Positions 43,802 through 54,810 of a stretch of DNA of 64,000 nt are shown here, in pieces. Each line of letters begins with the position of its first letter. Position 1 is the stretch's first letter. Source of the DNA: Lactarius indigo (taxonomy: Eukaryota; Basidiomycota; Agaricomycetes; Russulales; Russulaceae); contig JAFKAC010000108.1 of NCBI GenBank assembly GCA_025766275.1, forward strand, positions 1 through 64,000, in the 5' to 3' direction. Made by a program: the position numbers and the translations under genes. Below the pieces are notes generated by a model, which saw only the letters and a list, made by a program, of their open reading frames with translations, was not told the origin of the DNA and made no database searches.

Positions 43802-44815
43802 TCATTAATAGGCACCGAACGCGGTCGTGCGTCCGGGTCAAAGGGGAGTATCTCTCGATATACCGCTCCAATGTTTGCTGGGTGGTCAGCAGGTGCTTCC
43901 TCCTGACTCGGTTCATCAACAAAGGCGCCGCGCGCCCTAGCATTGTTGCTGGATTGGCTTCCTTTAGCCTTCATGGCTGCCGTCTTGGCGTGACATTCTT
44001 TAAGTACGTGGCCTGGCTTGCCACAGTATAGGCAGAGTTTATTCTTGAAGCGAAACTCTCGCTCTTCCTTGGTAAGTTTGGCTCTTGCTTTGGTAGTACG
44101 TGATGAGGAGGCGTTGACATTTATGCCATCATCCTCTGCTAGGACGGCTCGTCCTGTGGTGGGCTTATGGGTTTTGTTAAACTGGTTAATGGCGTGACCA
44201 GCGTAAATTCGATAGGCGCGATCGAATTCTCTTGCTTTCTCAACAAGGGTGTCGAAGGTGGTAGGGATGGGGGATATGCCAAGCAACTTCATGTTTAGAG
44301 CCGTTGGGATAGCTTGTCGGAAAGCATACATCTTGGTTTGTTTGTTCGCACCACTTCGTGTAGCATGGGTTGACCATTCTTGGAACCATTCGTTGAAAGG
44401 TCGGGTTCCCATCTTCAGAGAATACATTTTGTTGGTGGATTCCATGGCAGTGTGACCAGGAACGAAGTGTGCATCAAAGTCGGTTTTAAACTGTGCCCAG
44501 GTGCCAAAGGTAATCGCGGCACCACCGGTCGGGTTTAAGGCTTTCTTTTGCCTATCTTGAGCCCATTCCCCAGCTGGAGTTCCGACTTTGAAGTAGGTAA
44601 GGGCAGTGGATACTTTCTTATCTTCGGTGTTAAAGATATCCTGGTTTAGATGGAAGTAATTGGCTAGGTTGTTCCAAAAGGCCTCAGCATGGTTGGGTTT
44701 GCCATCAAAGGGCTCAGGCGCTGCGCCTAAAATTTTTGCAGGTGCGGGGGCTGCCATTGCAGTGGGTACAGGGGGAACGGATAAGGGGGGTGCTGAGGAA
44801 GAGGCTTGAACAGTT
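43792..44815 (-). CDS. Element E gag, C-terminal part
   Basis: Continues the gag frame beyond element F. Capsid-like region (PEPFDGKPNHAEAFWNNL, WAQFKTDFDAHF, FNEWFQEW) and the zinc knuckle CLYCGKPGHVLKEC. The stop TAG at 43792-43794 directly follows GATTTT, the overlap used for pol. The joined gag is 516 residues (with 51161-51687). Confidence 0.9.
43793..43801 (-). promoter_or_regulatory. Candidate -1 frameshift site, element E gag/pol
   Basis: Coding strand GGATTTTTA: gag reads GAT TTT TAG, while pol reads GGA TTT TTA. Element D has the same sequence at its gag end (60394-60402), although the two families differ elsewhere. Confidence 0.5.
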
Positions 44816-45429
44816 TGATGAACAGCACACAAAGGTAGCATACTCACAGTGGACAAAGGAGACTGTGGTGAGATAGGCTGGGTGGCTGGAAGCAGCAAAC
44901 AGGAAGTCAAGCAGTGGAAGCAAGAGATGTCTGGCACACAGCAGTGAGAGAACTGATAATGGTATTACAGGGAAGAAGACATACCTGGCACACAGCAGTG
45001 AGAGAACTGATGTGGACCAGGGCGTACAAGCAGTTTACTTATACTGTACAGAGGCGTGACACTAGTACAAGGAAAGTAACTATGGGTCACAGAATACAAG
45101 GAGCGCATTGTTCTACAACAGGACAAAGGAGTGTGCATATGGAGAACAAGGCGTATAGAACAAGAAGTGTCCAGACCAAGATGATATCATAATGACATCA
45201 CAATAAAGATATATCTAAAGAAAGAACAAAGACGTAGTACAATGACAAGTCCAGAGGAGTCCGCATGATGTCATAGTACATGATGTCATAGGTGACGCAA
45301 TGATAAGTAATAGATTGTACAGATCAAAAGGTATCTAATCTACAGGTCCTGTATATCTAATCTATAGCAGTCCATGCTGCAAGTCCGGTCCGTATGAGCC
45401 GCTAAGTGCGCAAGGGTCACTTATCAACA
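44816..45429 (-). repeat. 3' LTR of Copia element F
   Basis: Element-orientation ends TGTTGATAAG and GCTGTTCATCA. Contains two copies of CTGGCACACAGCAGTGAGAG about 60 bp apart. Confidence 0.97.
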
Positions 45430-45441
45430 TCTCCCCGTGAT
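45430..45441 (-). other. Polypurine tract of Copia element F
   Basis: The coding strand reads ATCACGGGGAGA immediately before the 3' LTR, the position of the plus-strand DNA primer. Confidence 0.75.
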
Positions 45442-45448
45442 CTACAAT

Positions 45449-48400
45449 CTAAGTACACACTAGTCCCATGTCATCGTTGTGCTTCTGCAGCAGGACACGC
45501 GGTAGTGACTTTGTGAAGCCGTCCGCAACCATATCCACAGTAGGAGTTCTAATGAGGGTGATGGTCCCCTTTTCGATGTACTCCCGAATGACATGATGCC
45601 GTATGGCAATGTGCTTAGACCGTCTCCCAGTGACAGGGTTCAAGGCCAAGTCAATGGCACCCTTATTATCACCATGAATTGGGATGGGGTCGTTGACCTC
45701 GTACCCGAGTTCCGTGAGGAAGCTCTGATACCACGCAGCCTGGTTAGCCGCGTCGGTCATGGCCATGTATTCCGCTTCCGTTGTGTTTTGGGCAACAGTC
45801 TTTTGCTTGCGCGAAGACCAGCTTATTGCACCGTTAGCTAGTAGGAACACATAACCAGAGGTGGAGTGGCGGTCATCAGTCTGATCAGCCAGACTGGAAT
45901 CAGTGTAGCTGTGAAGGCCATCGCCATTGGCGCCATCGTAGACAACACGCATATCCATAGTTCCCACTAGGTAGGATAGGACATATTGCGCGAGTCACAG
46001 ATGTTGTGGTGAAGGGTTCGCTGCGTACTGCGCCAAACGTGACACAGCGAAGGAGATATCTGGCCTAGTGCCAATCTGCACATAAAGCAGACTCCCAATC
46101 AAGGACTGGTAGTGAGAGATATCTGAGGCAGTTGCCTGCGATGTATATTTAACCAGGTGCTCGTCAGCACCAGCGGGCAAGGGTGTGTTGTGTGGTGTGG
46201 CATCAGACATGCCAAAGCGTTCAAGGACATCCTTGATGTAGCCAGACTGATCTATTTCGATGCGTCTAAGGGAGCGGTCGCGCACAATGCGCATACCAAG
46301 ATAAGACTCTATCTCCCCGAGATCTGTCATCTCATAGCGTTCAGACAAGTCCGACTTCAAACGCTTGATACCACTCAGCGAGGGACCCAGTATAGTGATG
46401 TCGTCAACGTAGACAATAACGAAGAGTGGATCATACCCCTCCCGTTGAGGCATCACATATATGCCAGCATCAGCAAACGTCCGCTTAAAGCCGAGTGCAG
46501 TGAGCACTCCATGGAACTGCAAGTTCCATGCGCGGGAGGCCTGTTTGAGACCATAGATCGCCTTAACTAGGCGACACACCTTCGTCTCAGAGCCAGTGAC
46601 AGTGAAACCTTGTGGCTGCTCCATGTAAATCTCCTCGTCAAGCACGCCATTGAGAAAAGCAGACTTAACATCCATCTGATGGATGTGCCAGTCCTCCAGC
46701 GCGGCCAACGCCAGAAGTAAACGTAGCGACTCAAATCGTGCGACGGGAGAGAAGGTTTCATCAAAATCTACACCAGGGATCTGCGTGAATCCCTTAGCCA
46801 CCAAGCGAGCTCTGTAGCGGCCATCCGCTTTGAGCTTAAAGACCCATTTGGATTTTACTGCCTTGCGATTAGGCGGGAGATCCACTAACTCCCAAGTCCC
46901 ATTCTTAGCTAGGGCGTCCATTTCATACTGACACGCCTTAGTCCACTCATCTGCAGCTGCAGACCGCATGGCCTCTGCATAAGTTGCAGGGTCTCGGCCT
47001 ACAAAAGCAGCAGCCAATAACTCCGCATACCCCAGACGCCTGCCGCGCCATGCCGCATTGTCCGCATTGTAGTAACGCGGATTAGGGACAGGGGCACGAG
47101 CACTGCGCCTTGGTGCATTGTCCATCTCGCGCAACAGCTGACTACGCTGTGCACGATCCTCAAATCCCCCAGGCATTTCTGGTGAGGGAGGAGGGACATG
47201 GCGCATAATGCGCGTTGCACTAGGACGCGGCGGGGGTGAAGTGGGAGTGGTCTGCTCACGTTTAGGTGTGGTGGGCAGAGCTGGCAGAGCAGGTGGTGGA
47301 GTGGTTGGGCGTGGTTGGACTTGTGGGGGGTCTAAAAGGTTTTCTACATCCTCCTCCTCACTACTACTGGAGTGTGCAGGGGAGGGGGCTCGCATTGGTG
47401 GTAACGCCGGCGGGTGAGGCACGGCAGTCACTGTTGTGCTAGGCACGACTGGTGGTGAAGGTGTGGGGTGTGTCTCAGCACCCTGGAGGGACGGGAAGCT
47501 ACTCTCGTCGAATGTCACATCCCTGGACACTCGAACGGAGCGGGTTGAGCGGTCCCAGAGCTTATAGCCCTTAGATTCGGGCTCGAACCCGATAAGCGTG
47601 ACCTCAATGGCCTTCGCATCCAATTTGCGACGCTTATCAGCGGGCACATGCATGTACCCCTTGCATCCAAAGACGCGAAGATGTGAGACATCGGGCACTT
47701 TGCCAGAGTGCCAGAGCTCATAGGGAGTGCGCCACTTAAGTCCACGGACTGGAGAGCGATTATAGATGTGCACAGCTGCGCACACTGCATGCTCCCAGAA
47801 GCCTTTAGACATGCCAGCTGTGTGGAGCATGGACATTGCCTTATCCATAATGGTGCGGTTAAACCGCTCGGCTTTCCCATTGGACTGTGGTGAACCCGGC
47901 ATCGTGAGGTGATGCTCTATTCCTTTCTGCTTAAGAATGTCCTGCGTGACACTCGACATGTACTCGCCACCTCGGTCAGAGTGCAGAGCGCGCAGTTTAT
48001 GGCCAGACTGGGTTTCACCCCAAGCCAAATACATCTGCAGCGACTTAGCAAACTGGTCCTTCGACTTAAGGAAGTGTACCACAGTGAACTTAGTGTGGTC
48101 GTCTATGAAGGTGGCAGTGTAGGTCGAGCCTTGCAAGGACTGAGTCTGCATAGGACCGGCAAGGTCACTGTGCACGATCTCAAATTGATGAGTTGTCCTC
48201 TTATTTGAGGACGCAGAAAAGGGTTGGCGAGTGGACTTGCCCATCTCGCACCCACGGCAGACTGTGTGGGCCGTGGTAGAGCTATCTATGTCCATGCCAG
48301 TAGTGGCAGAGGGACCATGCGCCTTCAGCGCCGCAGAGGAGATGTGTCCCATGCGTTGATGCCAGATATCAAGTGTGGCAGCACTTGATTTTGTGTGGGC

Positions 48401-49759
48401 ATTGAGGCCGACGCTGGCTGCGTCCAACCAGTACAGGTTGTCCTCAAGGTAGCCTTTGGCCACACACTTTTGGTTGACAGATATTTTAAATGAGCCACTG
48501 TCAAAGGCAATCTCAGCACCTTTTTGTGCTAGGGCGCGCGTCGACAAGAAGCGCGTCTTCACCTGTGGTAGGTGTAGCACATTACTGAGGGTGATAGAGA
48601 TACCCTGGCTCGTAGTAAAGACTACAGACCCGACACCCACTTGGTCTATAGTGGACTTGTCACCCAGGCGTACAGTGCCTTTAGTTGGGGTGTAGTCCTT
48701 GAAGTCAGACCGATGTGGTGTAATGTGGTGTGTAGCACCACTGTCCATCATCCAACGCACACGCGAGGCAGCATACAAGGCAACACCGATTGATTCAGAG
48801 GCCCAATCTATCTTGGGCTCTACGACCTCCGTAATAGAGGCGGTGGTAGGTACTAGGACATGACTATTGGCAGCCTTGTTGCCTGCTTTCTCCTTCTCCT
48901 TTGCGTCAGCCTCATCCTTCTTCCTCTTCCTGCAGTCAGGTTTGATGTGACCCTTTTTGTTGCAGTAGTGGCAAGTTAGACCAGAGTGGTCCTTCTTGCC
49001 CTTTTTGCCCGTCGGCTTGACGGGGGCCACCTTGTTGAGGGAAGAGCCAGAGGGCCCAGCTCGGCGAGCTTCTTCCGACACTATGCGCGCAATTATTTCA
49101 GCGTGCTTGAGTGCGGAGGGGGCCCCACTAGCGAGGATGGTTGAGGCCAACACCTCATAAGAGGGCGGCAGTGCGTGGAGGAGAATGAGACAGAACTGAG
49201 TGTCAGTGACACCCATCTGTGCGTTGGAAAGGGCAACCCGCAGCTCATTGAGCTTGGCCAGCTGAGTGGCCATGGGTGCGGAGTCGTCAAGGCGGGCTTG
49301 TGTTAACTGGATCCACAGATTAAAGATAGTGGTGCTGCCCGAAGCACCAGCATATACGTCTCTGAGCTTGTCCCACTTGGCTTTGAAGGTGGGATAGGCG
49401 GCGTTGTCGGCGACGAGGGAGTAGACGTCAGGTTTGAGGTAAAGGCGGAGATACGCCTTCGCCCGACGTTGTACTGAGTCCCATTCGTCTTGAGGGACAT
49501 CAACTGGTCCATGGTGGAGGGTGAACACATCCTCTGCTTCGTGCAGCGTGAGAATGGCTTCAATCGTCCCAGACCACTCATTCCAGTGAGTGCCATCGAA
49601 CTGTTCAAGGCGAATGCCAGAGGGCATGCCGAACGTTGCGCCATAGGCAGCAGAGATGCGTGCAGAGGGTGAGGATCCAGTGGGGGGAAGCGTAGAACCC
49701 CCCGCAGTAGCAGTAGCACCGGCAGCAGCGCCAGTGGGAGATGGTGCGCGAGAAGACAT
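45449..49759 (-). pseudogene. Copia element F gag-pol, one in-frame TGA
   Basis: ATG at 49759; one frame of about 1436 codons, broken only by TGA at 45995-45997. Order: UBN2-type gag (about residues 20-220), zinc knuckle CHYCNKKGHIKPDC (about 263), protease WMMDSGATHH (about 340), GAG-pre-integrase WHQRMGH, integrase core (HSDLAGPMQ, HSDRGGEYMS, PQSNGKAERFNRT), Pro/Ser-rich linker, RT with QMDVKSAFLNG and VIVYVDDITIL, then RNase H (STSGYVFLL, TEAEYMAM). The stop lies within ...PSPQHL(stop)LAQYV, where Arg is usual, so CGA became TGA. Everything else is open and the YVDD box is intact. It truncates the protein before RNase H. Confidence 0.93.
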
Positions 49760-50522
49760 TGGGATGATTTATCTGTCGCCGAGGAGCAGTCAGCGACAGT
49801 GCTTCATAGTTTGCAAGACAAAGATAGAGGGGGATACCACTCCTGTCTGTGATTCTGTAAGGCCAGAACGCTAACGCGTCCTGCCTCCTGATAGTATGCC
49901 AGTGATACAAGGGCTAAGCCCAGGTTGGAAGAATCCCTTTGCCATACCATGAGCTAGCTGCCAGCCAGGATGTGTCTAGGACACAGCTCAAATGGTTTGC
50001 ATCAGGGGGAAGGTGAAGGGAATGCTTTCAGAGCCCAAGGCTGTCTACCTCAGCCTTCTCGGCCTGTTGGTTGCCTCATCGCCACAAGTGGCTTTACTGA
50101 ATCCTTTCCCATTGCCGCTACAAGGCAGGTATCTGGTTGCAGAACACCATAGTGGTGAACACCCCCCAGAGCCTGAACCAGGTTTTACACTCCCATGGTG
50201 AGGAGATCCTGCGCCCAGTGTGGAGCACCAGAGACAGCTGGCACTAAGCTCCACAATACACAGCCCAGTGGGCCATGCACGCCTGGATATTTTGAAGTTA
50301 AGGGGCTACCAGACCCAGTCTCCTTGCGCATAGCGCAGGGGCTAGGAAAACAGTAGGGGTGAAAGTAGGACTACTGGGCAGTACATACACAGGAGGTTCC
50401 TTAGCAGAGACAAGTGGCGCCCCACTGCTCTCTGCCTTGGGCAAGGCTGGTAAGGCCCCAGACAGACCTTAGCCTGGTGTGTCCTCCTAGGAAGACAGTG
50501 ACTAGCCAAGTGGAGTGGCTAG

Positions 50523-50541
50523 GGCACCAGGGCCCATAACC
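50523..50541 (-). other. Primer-binding site of Copia element F (initiator tRNA half-molecule type)
   Basis: Directly after the 5' LTR the coding strand reads GGTTATGGGCCCTGGTGCC. The complement matches the anticodon stem-loop of eukaryotic initiator tRNA-Met (GGGCCCATAACC). Drosophila copia is known to prime from a 5' half of that tRNA. Confidence 0.75.
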
Positions 50542-51155
50542 TGATGAACAGCACACAAAGGTAGCATACTCACAGTGGACAAAGGAGACTGTGGTGAGAT
50601 AGGCTGGGTGGCTGGAAGCAGCAAACAGGAAGTCAAGCAGTGGAAGCAAGAGATGTCTGGCACACAGCAGTGAGAGAACTGATAATGGTATTACAGGGAA
50701 GAAGACATACCTGGCACACAGCAGTGAGAGAACTGATGTGGACCAGGGCGTACAAGCAGTTTACTTATACTGTACAGAGGCGTGACACTAGTACAAGGAA
50801 AGTAACTATGGGTCACAGAATACAAGGAGCGCATTGTTCTACAACAGGACAAAGGAGTGTGCATATGGAGAACAAGGCGTATAGAACAAGAAGTGTCCAG
50901 ACCAAGATGATATCATAATGACATCACAATAAAGATATATCTAAAGAAAGAACAAAGACGTAGTACAATGACAAGTCCAGAGGAGTCCGCATGATGTCAT
51001 AGTACATGATGTCATAGGTGACGCAATGATAAGTAATAGATTGTACAGATCAAAAGGTATCTAATCTACAGGTCCTGTATATCTAATCTATAGCAGTCCA
51101 TGCTGCAAGTCCGGTCCGTATGAGCCGCTAAGTGCGCAAGGGTCACTTATCAACA
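50542..51155 (-). repeat. 5' LTR of Copia element F
   Basis: Same 614-bp sequence as 44816-45429; I see no difference between them. It drives transcription leftward. Confidence 0.97.
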
Positions 51156-51160
51156 CAGTT

Positions 51161-51687
51161 AGGGGTGGTGACGGGAGTCGATGTGGTGGAAACGTTGGCG
51201 GGAAGCGACTTGGGCCGGAGGTACTAGGGGAAATCTGGGGCGTCGAGGGTCGGGAGGTTACTTGGGAGAGTAGACCAGAAAGTTTCTTTGTAGTAGTATC
51301 TAGGATTTGTGATACTTCTTCCGTATCACTTTTCGAATCGTCGGATTCACTGGGTGTATTGAAGTGGACTGGTTTGTTGTTTAGGTAGATCCACTGCTCG
51401 TTTACAAAGTTCCAGCGGACGTTCTTTCCTTTGAAAGTGGCGTGTAGGGAGTTGTAATTTAGGTCCTTGACCTTGTCGATACCAGGAAAGGCTTCTTTTA
51501 GATCCTGAAAAACGATTTGGTGCTGGGTAGCGACTATTGTCCACGGGTGTTTTCCTGTAGGGCTGGATATGTCCTCTTCCTTCCACTTGGCGTAGTAAAG
51601 ATTATCGGTAAGGGAAAAATAGGGGTCAAAGAAGTATACTGGGACGTGGGCTTTTTCTTCGGGTGTGAGAGGTCGTTGTGTATTCAT
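51161..51687 (-). CDS. Element E gag, N-terminal part
   Basis: True ATG at 51687, the first well-placed ATG after the 5' LTR of element E. The start overlaps the stop of ORF X3 (ATGA). It encodes an N-terminal domain (FDPYFSLTDNLYYAKW, LHATFKGKNVRWNFVNEQW) that resembles the N-terminal Gag domain of element D, then an Asp/Ser-rich stretch and a Pro-rich linker where element F is inserted. The frame continues at 44815. Confidence 0.88.
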
Positions 51688-52403
51688 TCACCTCTTCTGG
51701 TAAGGCGGGTGACAGTCCAACTGTCCAGGTTCCAGGGGTAGTAGATCTTGTATGCAGGGAGGAGGATAGCTCTATCTGGACGGTGGGGTCTTTGTGAACA
51801 ACGGATCCAATGGTATTCTTCCCAAATACCAAAGTGGGTCAGGGTTGTCTTACTTCTCCACAAGAAGTCTTGGAAATACAAGGGGCTTGTCGAAATCTCG
51901 CTTATGCGTGTAAGCGGCTGGGAAAAATACAGGGTTTCAAGATTGTGCCGGTTTTGGTACAACAGAGAACAGTGCCTTCTGAACACGTCGAGTTCTCGGG
52001 GGGTTCGGGTTGGTAGGCTCTTGGTTACTAAGATAGCCTCAGGGAGATGACAATGGATTTCTCGGGGTTGGGTCTCAAGATACTGAGCTTCGTCACTGCT
52101 CGTGGAATGCTGCCTTGTAGTTGGAGTTGCTTGGATACTGGGGTACACCGGTTCACTCGGACCAGCTTGGTTAATACTTGGAAGGGGAATCTGGGTGTTG
52201 GTAGCTCGACGAGCTCTGGGGGCCCTTCTTGGGGTAACAGGGGTGCTAGGGGTAGAGGCTATGGGCCGATCGTCCACTTGGAAGCGACGATGAGTTCTTC
52301 TTTGGGCGACATGTGAAGATGCCAGGTTAATTGCCCAATGAATTGGATCCAGGGTTTGATTCGGGAAATTGTCAAATTTTACACTCGTAAAATTTATTTC
52401 CAC
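51684..52403 (-). CDS. ORF X3 of element E, no methionine codon
   Basis: 239 codons from a GTG at 52403 to TGA at 51684-51686, without any in-frame ATG. It is in the same frame as ORF X2, separated by TAG, two codons, a second TAG and ATT. The stop overlaps the gag ATG as ATGA, an arrangement that can allow stop-start reinitiation. Composition: Thr/Pro/Arg-rich middle, then an aromatic-rich C-terminal half (YFSQPLTRISE, LYFQDFLWRSK, WEEYHWIRC). I know no family. Openness across 720 bp and the spacing support a real product, but initiation is unexplained. Confidence 0.6.
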   Translation of the reverse strand: MEINFTSVKFDNFPNQTLDPIHWAINLASSHVAQRRTHRRFQVDDRPIASTPSTPVTPRRAPRARRATNTQIPLPSINQAGPSEPVYPSIQATPTTRQHSTSSDEAQYLETQPREIHCHLPEAILVTKSLPTRTPRELDVFRRHCSLLYQNRHNLETLYFSQPLTRISEISTSPLYFQDFLWRSKTTLTHFGIWEEYHWIRCSQRPHRPDRAILLPAYKIYYPWNLDSWTVTRLTRRGE

Positions 52404-52415
52404 AATCTATACTAT

Positions 52416-53399
52416 CTAGACCTTTTCTCTATAAGGTAGATAGTTAACTCCAGGGGACCACAACACTACGTTGGGGGGTGTCGGAGGGGTGTTGGGACGA
52501 TAACCGCAGGTGCAGACTTCTTGAGAGCACCAACAGGGGCCTGAGGTCAGAGTTGGTCCCCAACCGTCGTTAGGACTAGGCGGCTGGTTGGTATCTCCGT
52601 TATGTAGGGAGACGTCGGAGTCTGAAGATTCGTCTTCGGTTTCAGGGGAACTAGGGGGAAGCCGATCTGTAATTCGGCGGAGTAGGGGTGGAGTCCAGAA
52701 AGTTTCTCTGGCGTTGAGAATTGACACTAGTTCAGGATCGTCAGAGGTTGAAGGGGGATAGTGCCAGATGCTAGGGTTGACAAGGTTCCGGTCGGGGTTT
52801 GACAAGGTGGTTTCCCACACAGAGGTGGCAAAGGAGTAAGTGAGTTCTGAACTATCGGAGATAACTAGACGGGGGGCGGAGTTGGGGTGAATGACCACTC
52901 GAATTTCTTGGAAGGAAATCTGTATTTCCTGGTATGTGAGGCGGAGTCGGTCGACAAAGTGAAGAGAGAAGCCGTCTTCGAGTTGCCGGACGTAGTGGTC
53001 ACGACAAGGGGGGACGTGGACAAACCAAAGATAGTCGCTTTTGGTCCACACTAGGAGTTGGTCTGTTGGATGGTTGGTGGCAGAGACGGAGTTTGAAAGA
53101 TGCCAATAAAGGAGTTGCTCGTCGGCAGCCTTGACGACTTCAGAAAGATCGTCAATAAACTCGTGGTAAACCCTTTCGGGGATGACTTCTCCAAAGTCAA
53201 AGAGGTCGATAAGGGTACGTAAGGCGGTAGGGGGTTCTGTCCAACAGTCAAGACGGGGGTTATCGATGAGGTCGTAAGTGGAAGTGACAGGGTAGTAGCG
53301 GTCAAGTTGCCGCTGTCTGTGGGACTCGAAGTTAACTCGGGCTCTTGCAAGCCTTTGTTCTTCAGATAAGTTGAAGGTAAATGGAGTAGAAGGCGGCAC
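52416..53399 (-). CDS. ORF X2 of element E, no methionine codon
   Basis: 327 codons starting just after an in-frame TAA, at a GTG (53399), with no ATG in the frame and none in the other two coding-strand frames either. The N-terminal part is charged (SEEQRLARARVNFESHRQRQ); the middle is folded-looking with Trp/Tyr (LLYWHLSNSV, KSDYLWFVHVPP); there is an acidic Ser-rich stretch and a Cys-rich end (CWCSQEVCTCGYRPNTPPTP) that could bind metal. No known family. It lies 107 bp after X1 and 12 bp before X3. Confidence 0.62.
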   Translation of the reverse strand: MPPSTPFTFNLSEEQRLARARVNFESHRQRQLDRYYPVTSTYDLIDNPRLDCWTEPPTALRTLIDLFDFGEVIPERVYHEFIDDLSEVVKAADEQLLYWHLSNSVSATNHPTDQLLVWTKSDYLWFVHVPPCRDHYVRQLEDGFSLHFVDRLRLTYQEIQISFQEIRVVIHPNSAPRLVISDSSELTYSFATSVWETTLSNPDRNLVNPSIWHYPPSTSDDPELVSILNARETFWTPPLLRRITDRLPPSSPETEDESSDSDVSLHNGDTNQPPSPNDGWGPTLTSGPCWCSQEVCTCGYRPNTPPTPPNVVLWSPGVNYLPYREKV

Positions 53400-53506
53400 T
53401 TAAATCACTCGATTTAAGTCCAAAACCCAAATAAGTAAACACTTACTTACTTTGTGTTGCACTTAAAACACTCATTTCAAGACAAGGCAAATATATAACC
53501 ACTTAT

Positions 53507-54769
53507 CTAAAGTGGCTGGTTGTCTGGGAAGGTGGAAATGAAACTAAAAGGGTCGGCAGGAATTCGAGGCGAAAGACAATAAGCAAGAAGGTGAGGGGCA
53601 GAGCGCACTAGGTCCTCAAAGAAGTAGGCCTGGTGGTAAGCGTAAATTTGTCCGTTAAAAGAAAAACGTAAGTGTCCGTAAGTGGTCACAATCCTCCCGT
53701 CCAAGAAGTCCTGGATCTCTAGGGTTACTAGAGAGTCAATGTACCCTGCCCTGTGGATATTAGCAAGGGGGGCAAAGGCACGTCTCAGGCCTTCCCTGAA
53801 GTCGTAGCGGATGGTTCCAAAGGGGGTGTCGGGGGAAGGGAGGTCGTAGATGGCCTTGGAACAGATGTACAAGGGGGGAAAGTCGGGGTGTTGAGCGGGG
53901 TCAACAATGCGTGGGAAGAGGGTGTAGACGTGGGGGGGAAGGAGGCGGAAAGGAGTGACAGAGGGAAAGATGGGGGGAAAACTAACGAGGGAAGTGGCGA
54001 GGGGAACTTTAGTAATTAGTTCCCGAAGGGTCGTGGAAGCGGGCCGCCAAGATTCTCCTTGGGGGGTGATGATGGCAATGTACTGGTGGGGGTGTTCTCC
54101 TTGGTGAAGGAGGCAAGGGGGTGCCTGGTAGGCAGTGGGGCCGAGAGGGGGGAGGTTCTCCTGCTCGGGGTGGGGGGCCGGAGGAAAGACGGGACCTTGT
54201 TCGGCTACTCGCTCGTAGTCAATTGGCGAGTCGGGGGTCGCAAGGCGGGAGGGGAGCGGAACAGGAGACGGAGAGCGACGAGGAGTCGGAGGAAGAACAG
54301 GAGGTGGCGAAGGAGAGCCACGAAGAGAAACAGGGGGGCGGGGGGTCGGGACTCGGAGGGGAGGCGCAGACTCAGCGCGGGATTCAGGGGAGAAGGGGAC
54401 AAGGTTCCCGTTGAGGTCGATGATCTCGAGGACCTCTTCGTAGAACTGGGCGGTACTGGGGGAGAGGGGACGAGGGGATGGACGAGGGGTGGCTTCTTCA
54501 GCTGGAGCGTAGGGGTAAACTAGTTCGGGGGTTGCGTCCCAAACAAGGGCAACAGGGGCAGGGGGCTCGTTACCACCGAAGGTGGTGGGGGTGTAGGGGG
54601 CGGTGAAGCGGAGGCTGTCAAGACGGACAGCAGAGGAGGAGGGGACAGGGGAAGTTCGAGAAAAGTCGAGGGGGCTACCTTGGTTGTCGAACTCTGACTG
54701 GTAGCTGGCAGAGTCTCCGTCCCACTGACCGTACTGCGAGAAGTCGTACTCGTAGTTATAGTCAGTCAC
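53507..54769 (-). CDS. ORF X1 of element E, no methionine codon
   Basis: 420 codons, first ORF after the 5' LTR, opening right after an upstream TGA. The first plausible start is GTG at 54769 in the context CCAGTGACTGAC. There is no ATG anywhere in its 1263 bp in any of the three coding-strand frames. The N-terminus is Tyr/Asp/Gln-rich, followed by a Pro/Ser-rich linker (residues about 90-210) and a globular-looking C-terminal half (ITPQGESWRPASTTLRELI, LYICSKAIYDLPSPDTPFG, FREGLRRAF, LVTLEIQDFLDGR). I recognise no domain. The A that would turn GTG into ATG could come from splicing at CAG|TG. Confidence 0.62.
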   Translation of the reverse strand: MTDYNYEYDFSQYGQWDGDSASYQSEFDNQGSPLDFSRTSPVPSSSAVRLDSLRFTAPYTPTTFGGNEPPAPVALVWDATPELVYPYAPAEEATPRPSPRPLSPSTAQFYEEVLEIIDLNGNLVPFSPESRAESAPPLRVPTPRPPVSLRGSPSPPPVLPPTPRRSPSPVPLPSRLATPDSPIDYERVAEQGPVFPPAPHPEQENLPPLGPTAYQAPPCLLHQGEHPHQYIAIITPQGESWRPASTTLRELITKVPLATSLVSFPPIFPSVTPFRLLPPHVYTLFPRIVDPAQHPDFPPLYICSKAIYDLPSPDTPFGTIRYDFREGLRRAFAPLANIHRAGYIDSLVTLEIQDFLDGRIVTTYGHLRFSFNGQIYAYHQAYFFEDLVRSAPHLLAYCLSPRIPADPFSFISTFPDNQPL

Positions 54770-54810
54770 TGGAACAGCCCGGGGTCAGTCTATTGGAGAG
54801 ACTGTCCAAG

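Larger units (their letters stand above)
44816..51155 (-). mobile_element. Copia (Ty1) element F, innermost and youngest
   Basis: 6340 bp with two 614-bp LTRs (44816-45429 and 50542-51155) that I read as identical. CAGTT flanks it (44811-44815 and 51156-51160). It carries one gag-pol frame reading leftward, a primer-binding site directly at the 5' LTR, and the polypurine tract ACGGGGAGA next to the 3' LTR. A diverged solo LTR of the same family lies at 5188-5800. Confidence 0.97.

Noticed and set aside
45449..45967. Separate RNase H gene
   Set aside because: It is in the same frame as the preceding polyprotein and separated from it by one TGA; its apparent start is a GTG within RT/RNase H.
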